A stretch of DNA of 64,000 nt from Exiguobacterium antarcticum DSM 14480 (GCF_000685865.1 NZ_JMKS01000005.1:682001-746000); one strand, 5' to 3'. Positions 9,970-19,514 are shown, counted from the first letter of the stretch. Numbers and translations: made by a program. The notes: a model not told the origin generated them from the sequence alone.

Positions 9970-10061
9970 TGATGAAAATCAGGTAATGTGTCTTCCGAAA
10001 GTACTCGAAAAACGGCAATAGAGAGCGCATTCATTTTAATGTGACATACTATTTAGAAAAG

Positions 10062-10090
10062 TTGTATCACATTTCTTGATATGCTAAAAT
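10062..10090 (+). promoter_or_regulatory. tkt promoter (sigma-A type)
   Basis: -35 TTGTAT (10062-10067), 17-bp spacer, -10 TAAAAT (10085-10090), 38 bases before the chosen start codon. Confidence 0.75.
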
Positions 10091-10127
10091 GAGAAGGAAT
10101 TTGTGAAAAAGAGAGAGGATGATTGTT

Positions 10128-12107
10128 TTGACGAACATGACAACAGTAGAATTATTAGCAGTAAATACGATTCGTACCTTATCAATTGATGCAGTACAAA
10201 AAGCGAACTCGGGTCACCCGGGAATGCCGATGGGTGCAGCACCGATGGCATTTACATTATGGGCGGATCATATGAACCACAACCCTAAAAATCCAGAATG
10301 GTTCAACCGTGACCGTTTTGTACTTTCAGCAGGACACGGTTCAATGCTTCTCTACTCACTCCTCCATTTATCAGGTTATGATCTTGCGATGGATGACTTG
10401 AAGTCATTCCGTCAATGGAATTCGAAAACACCAGGTCATCCAGAGTACCGTCACACGGCAGGTGTTGATGCGACGACTGGTCCACTCGGACAAGGCATCG
10501 CGATGGCTGTCGGGATGGCGATGGCAGAACGTCACTTGGAAGCAAAATACAACCGTGACGAGTTAAACGTCGTCGATCACTTCACATACGGAATTTGCGG
10601 CGACGGCGATTTAATGGAAGGTGTTTCGGCAGAAGCGGCATCACTGGCAGGACATTTAGGTCTTGGTAAATTGGTCGTCCTGTATGATTCAAATGACATC
10701 TCACTCGACGGTGACTTGGATAAATCGTTCTCTGAAAACGTCCAACAACGTTTTGAAGCGTACAACTGGCAAGTCATTCGCGTTGAAGATGGAACGGATC
10801 TCGATTCGATTTCAAAAGCGATCGAAATGGCAAAAGCCGAAACAACAAAACCAACGTTGATCGAAGTCAAAACGGTCATCGGATTTGGTTCACCAAACAA
10901 ATCAGGAAAATCCGCTTCACACGGTGCACCACTCGGAGACGCTGAAATCAAGTTGACGAAAGCAAGCTACATCTGGGACCACGAAGAATTCTACGTGCCG
11001 GACGAAGTCAAAGACTTGTTCGAAGAGCGGATCGTCAAACGTGGCGCTGACACGGAAGCAGCATGGGCTGAGAAAATGGAACACTACAAAGCGGCACATC
11101 CGGAATTGCATGCGGAACTCGTTCAAGCAATCGCCAACGAACTGCCAAGCAACTGGGAAGCAGATTTACCAACATATGATCTGACTTCTAAAAAAGCAAC
11201 ACGTCAGACAAGTGGTGAAGTCTTGAACGCCCTTGCGAAAAACATCCCGACAATCTTCGGTGGTTCAGCTGACTTAGCGGGATCAAACAACACGATGCTC
11301 AAAGGGGAAGCGGACTTCGATATCGATCCAAGTGGCCGTAATATCTGGTTTGGTGTCCGTGAGTTCGCGATGGCAGCAGCTGTCAACGGTATGGCGTTAC
11401 ACGGTGGTGTCATTCCTTACGGTGCGACATTCTTCGTCTTCTCGGATTATTTACGTCCAGCTGTCCGTTTAGCTGCGTTGATGGGTATCCAGTCGATCTT
11501 CGTCTTGACACATGACTCGATTGCCGTCGGAGAAGATGGTCCGACACACGAGCCGGTCGAACACTTGATGAGCTTCCGTGCGATGCCGAACTTGACGGTC
11601 TACCGTCCAGCAGATGGAAAAGAAACGATTGCGGCTTGGAAAACAGCGGTCCAATCGAAAAACAAACCAACACTTCTCGTCATGACGCGTCAAGGATTAC
11701 CGGAACTTGAAGGTACGACGGTCGAAGGTGCTGAAAAAGGCGGATATGTGATCGCAGGTGACATCGAAACAGCGGATACGATCTTGATGGGAACAGGTTC
11801 TGAAGTCCATCTCTTGGTTGAAGCGCAACAACAGCTTGGTGAAAAGGTTGCCGTCGTCTCACTTCCATCATGGGAATTGTTTGAAGCTCAATCGGCAGAG
11901 TACAAAGAATCCGTCTTACCAAAACGGATCACAAAACGTCTTGCGATTGAAGCCGGTGCTTCACTCGGATGGTACAAATATGTAGGAACAGAAGGTCAAG
12001 TCATCGGAATCGACCGCTTTGGTGCTTCTGCTCCTGGGGATCTGCTCTTAAAAGAATATGGCATGTCTGTCGAAAATGTCTTGAACACAGTCAAGCAACT
12101 CGGTTAA
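10128..12107 (+). CDS. tkt: Transketolase
   Basis: A 659-residue thiamine-diphosphate enzyme of the non-oxidative pentose phosphate pathway; it transfers two-carbon units between sugar phosphates. Motifs seen: [12 protein letters not shown] near the N-terminus, the ThDP/Mg motif [22 protein letters not shown] (key part GDGDLMEG), the histidine in HGAPLGD, and [16 protein letters not shown] in the pyrimidine domain. The TTG at 10128 is 9 bases from GAGAGAGG and is preferred; an ATG at 10119 is too close to that site and an ATG at 10137 is possible. rpiA, its pathway neighbour, lies far away at 61.8 kb. Confidence 0.97.
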   Translation: MTNMTTVELLAVNTIRTLSIDAVQKANSGHPGMPMGAAPMAFTLWADHMNHNPKNPEWFNRDRFVLSAGHGSMLLYSLLHLSGYDLAMDDLKSFRQWNSKTPGHPEYRHTAGVDATTGPLGQGIAMAVGMAMAERHLEAKYNRDELNVVDHFTYGICGDGDLMEGVSAEAASLAGHLGLGKLVVLYDSNDISLDGDLDKSFSENVQQRFEAYNWQVIRVEDGTDLDSISKAIEMAKAETTKPTLIEVKTVIGFGSPNKSGKSASHGAPLGDAEIKLTKASYIWDHEEFYVPDEVKDLFEERIVKRGADTEAAWAEKMEHYKAAHPELHAELVQAIANELPSNWEADLPTYDLTSKKATRQTSGEVLNALAKNIPTIFGGSADLAGSNNTMLKGEADFDIDPSGRNIWFGVREFAMAAAVNGMALHGGVIPYGATFFVFSDYLRPAVRLAALMGIQSIFVLTHDSIAVGEDGPTHEPVEHLMSFRAMPNLTVYRPADGKETIAAWKTAVQSKNKPTLLVMTRQGLPELEGTTVEGAEKGGYVIAGDIETADTILMGTGSEVHLLVEAQQQLGEKVAVVSLPSWELFEAQSAEYKESVLPKRITKRLAIEAGASLGWYKYVGTEGQVIGIDRFGASAPGDLLLKEYGMSVENVLNTVKQLG

Positions 12108-12112
12108 TGAAG

Positions 12113-12142
12113 AAAGGTGCGCAAGCGCGCACCTTTTTTTTG
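12113..12142 (+). terminator. Terminator of tkt
   Basis: A perfect 10-bp stem (aaaggtgcgc / gcgcaccttt) with a 4-nt loop and an eight-T tail. Confidence 0.92.
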
Positions 12143-12213
12143 CATTATCTATGCAAAGGCTTTAAATTATAGTATAGTAAAAAGCGACGTTTGAAGTTAG
12201 AGGAGGAAGCAAC

Positions 12214-12444
12214 TTGGCTACATGGATTTGGATTTTAATTGCCCTTCTTTGCTTGGTAGCTGGTGTCGCCCTTGGTTTCTATATCGCTCGCCGATACATG
12301 ATGAACTATTTGGAGCAAAACCCGCCAATCAACGAAGATATGATTAAGACATTGATGATGCAAATGGGTCAAAAACCATCACAAAAGAAAGTCAACCAAG
12401 TGATGCGTTCGATGAGTGGTTCAATGAAATCACCAAAAAAATAA
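12214..12444 (+). CDS. yneF: YneF family small membrane protein
   Basis: A 76-residue protein of UPF0154 (YneF) with a single N-terminal transmembrane helix (residues about 4-24) and a cytoplasmic tail. The tail holds the family motif [21 protein letters not shown] and the [15 protein letters not shown] stretch. It starts with TTG seven bases after AGGAGG. It follows tkt as in Bacillus. In B. subtilis ccdA comes shortly afterwards; here an ABC exporter pair and a wall protein lie in between. Function unknown. Confidence 0.92.
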   Translation: MATWIWILIALLCLVAGVALGFYIARRYMMNYLEQNPPINEDMIKTLMMQMGQKPSQKKVNQVMRSMSGSMKSPKK

Positions 12445-12452
12445 TGACTTGT

Positions 12453-12480
12453 AAAAGGAGACCAGTTTGGTCTCCTTTTG
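12453..12480 (+). terminator. Terminator of yneF
   Basis: An 11-bp stem (aaaaggagacc / ggtctcctttt) with a 5-nt loop, ending in TTTTG. Confidence 0.88.
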
Positions 12481-12564
12481 TTTGCTATTTTTTAGGAAGA
12501 TGGCTAATCTAAAATGTGAGACTATTAAAAATACTCAATCGATTTAAAAAAAGGGGGGACTTGT

Positions 12565-14322
12565 ATGGGAGTCTTCAGGAAACTGAGTTGGTTTTTTCGA
12601 CTCGAATGGAAGGCATACAGCCTGGGCATCATCTGTTTGATTTTTGTAGCCGGACTGGAACTGATTCCACCGAAAGTGATCGGTTCGACTGTGAACGGTC
12701 TGAGTGAAGGCAGTTTGACGAAGGATGACTTGATGAAGCTTGTCGGAACATTGGTGTTGATTGGGGTATCTACCTATGTCATTCGATATTTTTGGCGGTT
12801 TTTTATCTTTGGTGCCTCAATCCGGCTCGGGCGGTTATTACGGAGTCAACTCTATGGGCATTTTTCGGATTTAGACCAGTCATTTTATAAAAAGTACCGC
12901 AGTGGTGATTTGATGGCCCATGCGACAAACGACGTGCAGGCGGTCTCGATGACGGCGGGGGCCGGTATTTTGACACTCGTCGATTCGGTGACGATGGGGA
13001 GTTTCGTCATCATCACGATGGTGACGACGATCAGCTGGAAACTGACGGTCGTCTCATTATTACCGATGCCACTGATGGTCTATCTGACCTCACGTTACGG
13101 CAAGATGTTACACTCGCGGTTCCATGACGCCCAGGAAGCATTTTCCGATTTAAACGACAAGGTCGCGGAAAGTGTCAGCGGTGTCCGCGTCTTGAAGGCG
13201 ACGGGAGAGGTCGAATCGGACGTCGGGACGTTTACATCATTATCGGACGACGTCGTTCAAAAGAACCGCCGTGTCGCGAAGATTGATGCCTTGTTTGATC
13301 CGACGATTTTTGGATTAGTCGGGTTGTCGTATATCATCGCCGTCGGATACGGTGCCTACTTACTGCAACAAGGTGAAATCCGGATCGGGGATATCGTTTC
13401 CTTTACTACATATCTAGGATTGTTAACATGGCCGATGCTGGCATTTGGTTGGTTGTTTAACATCGTCGAACGGGGACGGGCGTCCTACGACCGGATCGAG
13501 CGGATGCTTGCGATCGAACCGGAAATCAAAGATGCGAAGGAAGCGGCGACGACAGTCACGTCAACCGATTTACATGTCTCGATTGACCGTTTTCTTTATG
13601 ATACGCAACCCGTCCTCCAAGAGATCGATGTGACGCTGAGACCGGGACGGACCCTGGGGATCGTCGGGCGAACCGGTGCCGGAAAATCGACGTTCGTTCG
13701 TTTATTGTCACGGGAATATGATGTCAAATACGGATCTATTTCGATTGGCGGCCAAGACATCAAACAATTGATGCGTGAAACGGTCCGGAAACAAGTCGCC
13801 ATCGTCCCGCAGGATCATTTCCTGTTCTCGGCCACGATTGCTGATAATATTGCGTTCGCAAAACCGGATGCCTCGATGGAACAGATCATGGAAGCGGCTC
13901 GGATTGCGGCGGTCCATGAAGATATCCTTGGCTTCACGGAAGGGTATGCAACGATGGTTGGTGAACGGGGTGTGACGTTATCCGGAGGTCAAAAACAACG
14001 GATTTCGATTGCCCGTGCCTTACTCGCCGATTGTCCGATTCTCGTCCTCGATGATGCGTTGTCGGCCGTCGATGCGAAAACGGAAGAAGCGATCATCGAT
14101 CACTTCCGGACTGCGGATGATAAACAATCACAAATCATCGTCGCCCACCGACTGTCTGCTGTCTCGCATACGGATGAGATCATCGTCCTCGATGCCGGCC
14201 GAATCATCGAGCGAGGGACACATGACGAGTTGCTCCACCGGGGTGGCTGGTATAAAGAAACCTATGACCGCCAGCAGCTCGAGTCACTCGTCGAACAAGG
14301 AGGTGGAACGTTTGAATCATGA
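12565..14322 (+). CDS. ABC exporter half-transporter, BmrC (YheI)-like, degenerate ATP site
   Basis: A 585-residue half-transporter: six membrane helices in residues about 15-300, then a nucleotide-binding domain. Walker A is GRTGAGKS, the signature is LSGGQKQR and Walker B is ILVLDDALS. The catalytic glutamate after Walker B is aspartate, the feature that marks the degenerate site in heterodimeric exporters such as BmrCD and TM287/288. The next gene overlaps it by 11 bases and supplies the partner. Substrates are probably drugs or lipophilic compounds. Unlike B. subtilis bmrCD, no leader peptide is visible in the 85-bp upstream gap. Confidence 0.92.
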   Translation: MGVFRKLSWFFRLEWKAYSLGIICLIFVAGLELIPPKVIGSTVNGLSEGSLTKDDLMKLVGTLVLIGVSTYVIRYFWRFFIFGASIRLGRLLRSQLYGHFSDLDQSFYKKYRSGDLMAHATNDVQAVSMTAGAGILTLVDSVTMGSFVIITMVTTISWKLTVVSLLPMPLMVYLTSRYGKMLHSRFHDAQEAFSDLNDKVAESVSGVRVLKATGEVESDVGTFTSLSDDVVQKNRRVAKIDALFDPTIFGLVGLSYIIAVGYGAYLLQQGEIRIGDIVSFTTYLGLLTWPMLAFGWLFNIVERGRASYDRIERMLAIEPEIKDAKEAATTVTSTDLHVSIDRFLYDTQPVLQEIDVTLRPGRTLGIVGRTGAGKSTFVRLLSREYDVKYGSISIGGQDIKQLMRETVRKQVAIVPQDHFLFSATIADNIAFAKPDASMEQIMEAARIAAVHEDILGFTEGYATMVGERGVTLSGGQKQRISIARALLADCPILVLDDALSAVDAKTEEAIIDHFRTADDKQSQIIVAHRLSAVSHTDEIIVLDAGRIIERGTHDELLHRGGWYKETYDRQQLESLVEQGGGTFES

Positions 14323-16078
14323 TATCAACGAAAAGGCGGTCCTGAAACGATTGCTCGGATTCGTCAAACCATTTAAAAAACAAGTGTTGGTCGCTTTTTT
14401 GCTTCTCCTGATTACGACAGGTGCAAAGCTTGGAGGACCGTATCTCGTCAAAATCTTCATCGATGACTATGTCACGGTCGGCAACTATCCCGTTCAAGAA
14501 GTGGCACTTTTGTTTGGGGTCTACTTGTTACTGCATACGACGGGAATCGTCGTCGATTATTTACAGGCGTTCGAGTTCCAAAAGATTGCCTTACAGGTCA
14601 TTCAACGCCTGCGGATTGATGTGTTTCGTCATGTCATGCATCTCCGGCTCGGATACTTCGACCGCACACCAGCCGGCGTCCTCGTCTCGCGGATCACCAA
14701 TGACACGGAAGCGATCAAAGAGCTGTACATCGGTGTTTTGTCGACGTTTGTCCAAAGTGGGGTCCAGTTGGTCGGGACGTACGCATTCCTCTATCTATTA
14801 GAGCCACGCTTAGCGACGATTGCCTTAGTGCTGCTGCCGCTGTTTTACTTCATCATCTGGATCTACCGCCGTTATTCAACAAGATATTATGCGGAAGTCC
14901 GGGATTTGTTGTCAAAAATCAATGGACAACTCAATGAATCGATTAACGGAATGGCGATCATTCAACAATTTCGCCAGGAAAAACGATTGATGGCAGAGTT
15001 CGAAGAAACCAACGTTGCCCACCAGGATGGGCGCTATAAAAACTTGAAGCTGGATAGTTGGTTACTTCGTCCCATCATCGAATTGTTGCTCGCGTTGACC
15101 ATCGCAACGTTAGTCACCTATTTTGGTGTTTTATCCTTTTCCCAAACGGTCCAAGTCGGGGTCGTCTATGCCTTTATCAGTTACATGGAACGGATTTTCC
15201 AGCCGGTCCAGCAAATCATGCAACGCCTGTCTGAATTCCAACAGGCTGTCGTCTCGGCAGATCGGGTCTTCAAAGTGCTCGATACCGATGAGCCGGAACC
15301 TTCTAAATCGATAGCGGGTGATGCGGAAGTATCGGACGGACATATCGTCTTTGAAAATGTCCGCTTTAGTTATGACGGAGAAAAAGAAGTCTTGAAGGGG
15401 ATCTCCTTTGAGGCGAAAAAAGGGCAGACCGTCGCTCTAGTCGGTCAGACAGGAAGCGGGAAAAGTTCAATCATCAATATCTTGATGCGGTTTTATTCGT
15501 ATCAGTCCGGTCGGATTTTGATCGACGGTCAACCGCTCGAACAGCTACCGGAAGATGAACTGCGGCGGCATATCGGACTTGTCTTACAAGATTCCTTCCT
15601 CTTTACGGGAAGTGTCGCCGATAATATTCGTTTGTTTGATCCCTCGATTCCGTTCAAGAAAGTGGAGGAGGCCGCGCGATTCGTCCAGGCGGATGGGTTC
15701 ATCAATCAGCTCGATGAGCAGTACGACAGCCCGGTTGCGGAACGCGGAGCAACGTTTTCTGCAGGGGAACGACAATTGGTTTCCTTCGCACGGACGATGG
15801 CACGGGATCCAAAAGTCTTGATTCTCGACGAAGCTACGAGTTCGATTGATACGGAAACCGAAGAAAAAGTCCAAGTGGCTTTAAAACGAATGCGGGAAGG
15901 GCGCACGACGATTGCGATTGCCCACCGCCTGTCGACGATCCAGGATGCCGACTTGATTTTAGTCCTCCATCAAGGAGAAGTCGTCGAACAAGGAAATCAT
16001 CAGACGTTGATTGAAAAAGATGGATTATACAAAAAGATGTATGAGTTACAATCCGGACATGTGACATCTGTTTCATGA
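14312..16078 (+). CDS. ABC exporter half-transporter, BmrD (YheH)-like partner
   Basis: A 588-residue half-transporter with six membrane helices and a canonical catalytic Walker B (VLILDEATS). Walker A is GQTGSGKS. The ABC signature is unusual (FSAGERQLVSFAR instead of LSGGQ), which is the reciprocal pattern expected for the second subunit of a heterodimer: the altered signature pairs with the degenerate Walker B of the first. The start is a TTG at 14312 placed 7 bases after AAGGAGGT inside the preceding gene. The frame is open from 14009, but that part is the shadow of the first gene. Confidence 0.92.
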   Translation: MNHDINEKAVLKRLLGFVKPFKKQVLVAFLLLLITTGAKLGGPYLVKIFIDDYVTVGNYPVQEVALLFGVYLLLHTTGIVVDYLQAFEFQKIALQVIQRLRIDVFRHVMHLRLGYFDRTPAGVLVSRITNDTEAIKELYIGVLSTFVQSGVQLVGTYAFLYLLEPRLATIALVLLPLFYFIIWIYRRYSTRYYAEVRDLLSKINGQLNESINGMAIIQQFRQEKRLMAEFEETNVAHQDGRYKNLKLDSWLLRPIIELLLALTIATLVTYFGVLSFSQTVQVGVVYAFISYMERIFQPVQQIMQRLSEFQQAVVSADRVFKVLDTDEPEPSKSIAGDAEVSDGHIVFENVRFSYDGEKEVLKGISFEAKKGQTVALVGQTGSGKSSIINILMRFYSYQSGRILIDGQPLEQLPEDELRRHIGLVLQDSFLFTGSVADNIRLFDPSIPFKKVEEAARFVQADGFINQLDEQYDSPVAERGATFSAGERQLVSFARTMARDPKVLILDEATSSIDTETEEKVQVALKRMREGRTTIAIAHRLSTIQDADLILVLHQGEVVEQGNHQTLIEKDGLYKKMYELQSGHVTSVS

Positions 16079-16083
16079 CAAAA

Positions 16084-16113
16084 AAAGCCTGCCAGGCGAT
16101 CTCGCCCGGCAGG
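16084..16113 (-). terminator. Terminator of the SH3b-3D gene (may act in both directions)
   Basis: Arms cctgccaggcga / tcgcccggcagg. The T-run is strong on the minus strand (ctttttt) and weak on the plus strand (ttgtttgtgttt). Confidence 0.8.
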
Positions 16114-16129
16114 TTGTTTGTGTTTAAAA

Positions 16130-17023
16130 TTAGTAGACAGTGACTGTGACGTTTTGACGTCCCCAGTTGAGTGCTTCTTGTTGTGAACCAACGAGAAGGT
16201 CAAGTTTGTTACCTTGGATTGCGCCGCCACGGTCAAGTACGATTGCTTCACCGATACCTGAGATGTGCATGCGTGTACCGATTGGGTATTGTGCTGATGC
16301 TGCTACGATACGCATACCATTGTACGTGATCGTATTTGTTACATCATAACCGCTGGCAGTTAAGGCACGGCCGTTATAAAGCTGGCTACCATTGTTTGAT
16401 GGATCATTTGTGTACGCTGTAACGTTCATCGTTACTTTCGTACCCGATTTAGCTGCTGTTGTTGTTTGTTTTGTTGCTGTAGCAGGTTTAGCTGCTGCCT
16501 TTGGAGCTGGTTTTGCAACAGGAGCTGCTTTTACTGCTGGTGCAGCTTTAGCTGTTGAACCTGCTAATGTTGTATAAGCGCTGTGTACGTAACGTGTTTT
16601 CCCGTCGATTGTTGTTTTGATCCAAGCACCGACTTTGCTTTCTACGTTAACGGACTGACCTTTATACAGGTTGCCTACATCTTTAGAGTTAGTAGTTGGT
16701 TGCGAACGAACGTTTAATACTGCCGTAGTGACTGTAGCTTTTTTAAAGTCGAACGAAGAACCGGCTGAAGTGTAAGTGCCGTGAACATAACGTTTTTGGC
16801 CGTTGATGTTTGTTTGAATCCAAGCACCAGAACGTCCTTCGACATTTAATTTTTGACCTTTATATACGTTACCTACATCCGCTGATGCCGTTGTAGGTGC
16901 TGTGCGTACATTTAATACCGCTGTATTTACCGTTACCGTCTCTGAGGCAGCCTCTGTCTCTTGGGCGAATCCTACTGATAGAGCCGTTGCTGCAAGACCT
17001 GCAGCGAAAACTGCTTTTTTCAT
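16130..17023 (-). CDS. Secreted cell-wall protein with two SH3b domains and a 3D domain
   Basis: A 297-residue exported protein. A Sec signal peptide (MKKAVFAAGLAATALSVGFA, cleavage near AQETEA) is followed by two bacterial SH3 domains (about 28-90 and 95-155), each with VLNVR, GQ and W-x-KT/QT elements. Then come an Ala/Pro/Lys linker and a C-terminal 3D domain. That domain holds TAYTNDPSNNG, the aspartate-rich loop VLDRGGAIQGNKLDLLV and a final GRQNVTVTVY. 3D domains are related to MltA/YocH lytic enzymes, so a role in peptidoglycan turnover is inferred. The ATG at 17023 follows AGGAGG; upstream codons lack a site. Confidence 0.9.
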   Translation of the reverse strand: MKKAVFAAGLAATALSVGFAQETEAASETVTVNTAVLNVRTAPTTASADVGNVYKGQKLNVEGRSGAWIQTNINGQKRYVHGTYTSAGSSFDFKKATVTTAVLNVRSQPTTNSKDVGNLYKGQSVNVESKVGAWIKTTIDGKTRYVHSAYTTLAGSTAKAAPAVKAAPVAKPAPKAAAKPATATKQTTTAAKSGTKVTMNVTAYTNDPSNNGSQLYNGRALTASGYDVTNTITYNGMRIVAASAQYPIGTRMHISGIGEAIVLDRGGAIQGNKLDLLVGSQQEALNWGRQNVTVTVY

Positions 17024-17451
17024 TATTGATGTCCTCCTGACATATGCTGTGTTTACTGTTCCTACTTTACACGGCAATTCAGGGTTGTGCGTTTACAGGT
17101 CGGAGTCATTCAAGTTACAAACTGTGCTAGTGTGACAAACAGATTGCAAAAATGCGTGTTTTGTCACGCGTGGGTCATAATACATGGAAAAATGATTCCA
17201 ATATAGGACTTTAGGTGGGGTATAGCGGAAATATTCTAACTATTCCTCTGACCAAAGACTCAAAAAAAAGAAATTTCGAAATGAAAAGCAGTAATGGAGG
17301 ATAGGTTATGGAATCGGATGATTTTCAACCCGTTATATAGAAGAAACACGAAAAAACCGCTGACGCAGGAATATCGTCAACGGTTGTCTCTATATATTAT
17401 GTTGGAGCCAAAGGAAGGGAACCTCCCGATGACACGTCTCGTAGATTCGGG
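17024..17451. other. Spacer between the 3D protein and the Spo0E-like gene
   Basis: A 428-bp region without a convincing protein gene. It contains the promoter region of the SH3b-3D gene and the terminator of the Spo0E-like gene at 17349-17384. A plus-strand frame at 17294-17587 overlaps the Spo0E-like gene, has no ribosome site and resembles no known family. No clear WalR-type direct repeat was found. Confidence 0.5.
17349..17384 (-). terminator. Terminator of the Spo0E-like gene
   Basis: Minus strand accgttgacg / cgtcagcggt with a 8-nt loop, followed by six T residues, about 70 bases after the stop codon. Confidence 0.8.
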
Positions 17452-17646
17452 TTATCCTAAAACCGAGTCGTTTGAACGTGGGTACGTATACTTTTGGACG
17501 AACCGAGAATATTCGAGCAGTAACAAATCCAGTTCGTGGCTCAGCTTTAAAACATGCGGGGAGGTGAAACTAGACCGATCGGCTTGATGATACAGTTCAC
17601 TTCGCTTTGCTTCAATCGCTAAAGTCAATAGATGTTGGCTTGTCAT
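17452..17646 (-). CDS. Spo0E-like aspartyl-phosphate phosphatase family peptide
   Basis: A 64-residue protein with the Spo0E signature LSHELDLLLLEY, preceded by a helix (LTLAIEAKRSELYHQA), so it should fold as the two-helix hairpin of this family. In sporulating Bacilli these peptides dephosphorylate Spo0A-P. The start at 17646 (MTSQHLL) has GGGAGG 6 bases upstream; the frame extends 14 codons further without a site. If the host is a non-sporulating Exiguobacterium, as suspected, the target must be another response regulator or a retained Spo0A. It stands alone with its own terminator. Confidence 0.8.
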   Translation of the reverse strand: MTSQHLLTLAIEAKRSELYHQADRSSFTSPHVLKLSHELDLLLLEYSRFVQKYTYPRSNDSVLG

Positions 17647-17859
17647 AGCATCCTCCCTTACATTGGTGTCATATCCATATTCTAGCAAGTGCTTTTCACA
17701 AGCGCAACGCCATTTCCGTCGTTTTGTGTAAATGTAATTTTTTTGTAATTTCCGTCTTCGTGAATCTTTTTAATCTTTCGGAAGATAATAGGTGCTAAAT
17801 GTTGATTAGTTTGGCAAAATAGAGAAGGAACTTCTTCTTATTAGAAAGGAGCTGCTGAA

Positions 17860-18558
17860 ATGGAGCTCTCGCTTTGGTTAGCGTTCGGTGCAGGGGTATT
17901 GTCATTTGTTTCACCTTGTACGCTTCCGTTATATCCGGTTTTCCTATCGTACATTACCGGTGTTTCCGTAACGGATTTAAAAGAAAAAGGGGTCAGAGAA
18001 AAACGTTCATTGTTGCATACATTAGCGTTTTTAGTTGGATTTGCGATGGTGTTTGCGGTGCTCGGTCTGTCGACTTCGCTTTTAGCGGATGTCTTCATTA
18101 CGTATCGGGATACGCTACGGATGATCGGTGCGCTCGTCATCTTCGTATTTGGTGTCGTCCTGCTGGGATTATGGCAACCGACATTTTTGATGCTTGAAAA
18201 AAAGCTCGATTTAGGTGAACGCAAGGGCGGTTACATCGGTACAGTCCTCGTTGGAATTGGTTTTGCTGCCGGATGGACACCTTGTACGGGTCCGATTTTG
18301 GCAGGTGTGATTGCACTCGCGGCGACGAATCCAAGTCAAGGGATGCTTTACATGTTATTTTATGTCTTAGGTTTTTCGATTCCATTTTTATTGATGGCCT
18401 TTTTCGTCGGTCGTTCGAGACTGTTCGTCCAGTACAGCTTGAAGATGACGAAATTTGGTGGGGCGTTGATGATGGTGTTCGGAATCGTCCTTTATTTTGA
18501 TGGCTTAAGTGCCTTCGCAGCATGGATGAGTGATCTCGTTGGATTCACCGGATTTTAA
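17860..18558 (+). CDS. ccdA: Cytochrome c biogenesis protein CcdA
   Basis: A 232-residue protein with six transmembrane helices that carries reducing equivalents from cytoplasmic thioredoxin to extracytoplasmic thiol-disulphide proteins (haem attachment site reduction in cytochrome c maturation). The two redox cysteines are visible in the family contexts SFVSPCTLPLYPVFLSY (residue about 20) and GWTPCTGPIL (about residue 145). AAAGGAG precedes the ATG by 8 bases. ccdC follows after 15 bp, and yneK lies beyond it in opposite orientation, resembling the B. subtilis ccdA-yneI-yneJ-yneK region without yneI. Confidence 0.95.
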   Translation: MELSLWLAFGAGVLSFVSPCTLPLYPVFLSYITGVSVTDLKEKGVREKRSLLHTLAFLVGFAMVFAVLGLSTSLLADVFITYRDTLRMIGALVIFVFGVVLLGLWQPTFLMLEKKLDLGERKGGYIGTVLVGIGFAAGWTPCTGPILAGVIALAATNPSQGMLYMLFYVLGFSIPFLLMAFFVGRSRLFVQYSLKMTKFGGALMMVFGIVLYFDGLSAFAAWMSDLVGFTGF

Positions 18559-18573
18559 CAAGGAAGTGATGGG

Positions 18574-19056
18574 ATGATTTGGGTATCAACAGGGGTAGCG
18601 CTCGTCATGGGATTGCTGATCAGTTTCATTCGTGTCAAAGCATCAGCTAAACCGACGAACGCTAAAAAAATCTTGATCCCGCCTTTTGCGATGTCGACGG
18701 GGATGCTGCAGTTTTTATACCCAGCCTCTCGTCTGACATGGACGGAAGTAGCGGAAGCATTATTGATTGGAGCCATCTTTAGTATTTTTTTGATCAAAAC
18801 GTCCAACTTTTATGAAGCCGAAGGGCAGATTTATCTGCAACGTTCAAAAGCCTTTTTCATCGTCTTGTTCGGGATTTTGATCGTCCGGACGGTCGCAAAG
18901 TTCATCATCGGTGGTCAAATCGATATTTTTGAAACGGGAGGGATTTTTTATCTCGTTGCTTTCGGAATGATCGTGCCGTGGCGGATTGCGATGTATCTGA
19001 AATACAAACAAGTCAAGTCGGGGATTGTTCCAGTTGAACATTTACCGCAAAACTAA
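18574..19056 (+). CDS. ccdC: CcdC (YneJ) family membrane protein
   Basis: A 160-residue DUF1453 protein with four predicted transmembrane helices. The family elements RVKASAKPTNAKKILIPP (about residues 23-40) and the MIVPWRIAMYLKYK ending agree with YneJ/CcdC, which lies with ccdA in Bacillus and is dispensable for cytochrome c maturation there. AAGGAAGTGATGGG precedes the ATG. Its stop codon lies inside the left arm of a convergent terminator. Confidence 0.9.
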   Translation: MIWVSTGVALVMGLLISFIRVKASAKPTNAKKILIPPFAMSTGMLQFLYPASRLTWTEVAEALLIGAIFSIFLIKTSNFYEAEGQIYLQRSKAFFIVLFGILIVRTVAKFIIGGQIDIFETGGIFYLVAFGMIVPWRIAMYLKYKQVKSGIVPVEHLPQN

Positions 19057-19095
19057 ACGGAAGGATTCTCAAGCGAGAGTCCTTCCGTTTAGTTT
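19050..19095. terminator. Shared bidirectional terminator of ccdC and yneK
   Basis: A 21-bp stem with one mismatch (19050-19070 / 19075-19095) and a 4-nt loop. The arms contain the stop codons of both convergent genes, and both strands end in T-rich arms. Confidence 0.88.
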
Positions 19096-19514
19096 TGGAA
19101 ATAAAGTTCGTAATCGCGCCAGTCGATGGCGTGTTCGTTTAACGCTTTTTTCAAGAATTTATGATCGCGTTTCGGTGTCGCCGAGACATATCCTTTGACG
19201 ACGAGTTCAGACGTCATCTTCGACGCACGCTCTTCAAGCGCGAACTGTCCGATCCGTCCGGCGATTTTTCGACGTGCCACATCCCGAAATGCGGTCGGAA
19301 CGGGCATGACCAGTGCATTTAATAAATCAAGTGTTTCATCCGTCCATAAATGGCGGGTCTGGTCGATGTATTCATCTTCCCAGTCCATCATCGATTTGCC
19401 GTCTTCTTTCGGAAGTTTCTTTAGGAACTTCCGGAACATGAAGAAACCGCCGATTGCCATCAGTGTGATCATGATAAAGCCCCAGAGCAAAATTCCGTTC
19501 ATGAACCATGCCAT
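19089..19514 (-). CDS. yneK: YneK (DUF2621) family protein
   Basis: A 141-residue protein with one N-terminal membrane helix (about residues 6-26) and a soluble domain. The DUF2621 signatures are MDWEDEYIDQTRHLW and the region VPTAFRDVARRKIAGRIGQ. It matches B. subtilis YneK in length and in position near ccdA. GGGGGATGA lies about 10 bases upstream of the ATG. Function unknown. Confidence 0.88.
   Translation of the reverse strand: MAWFMNGILLWGFIMITLMAIGGFFMFRKFLKKLPKEDGKSMMDWEDEYIDQTRHLWTDETLDLLNALVMPVPTAFRDVARRKIAGRIGQFALEERASKMTSELVVKGYVSATPKRDHKFLKKALNEHAIDWRDYELYFQN

Noticed and set aside
17024-17160. WalR-type direct repeat before the SH3b-3D gene
   Set aside because: Only single TGTAA-like half-sites are present; the spacing does not fit TGTWAH-N5-TGTWAH.
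17294-17587. 97-codon plus-strand frame overlapping the Spo0E-like gene
   Set aside because: It has no ribosome site or family resemblance, and it runs antisense through the terminator and 3' end of the better-supported Spo0E-like gene.
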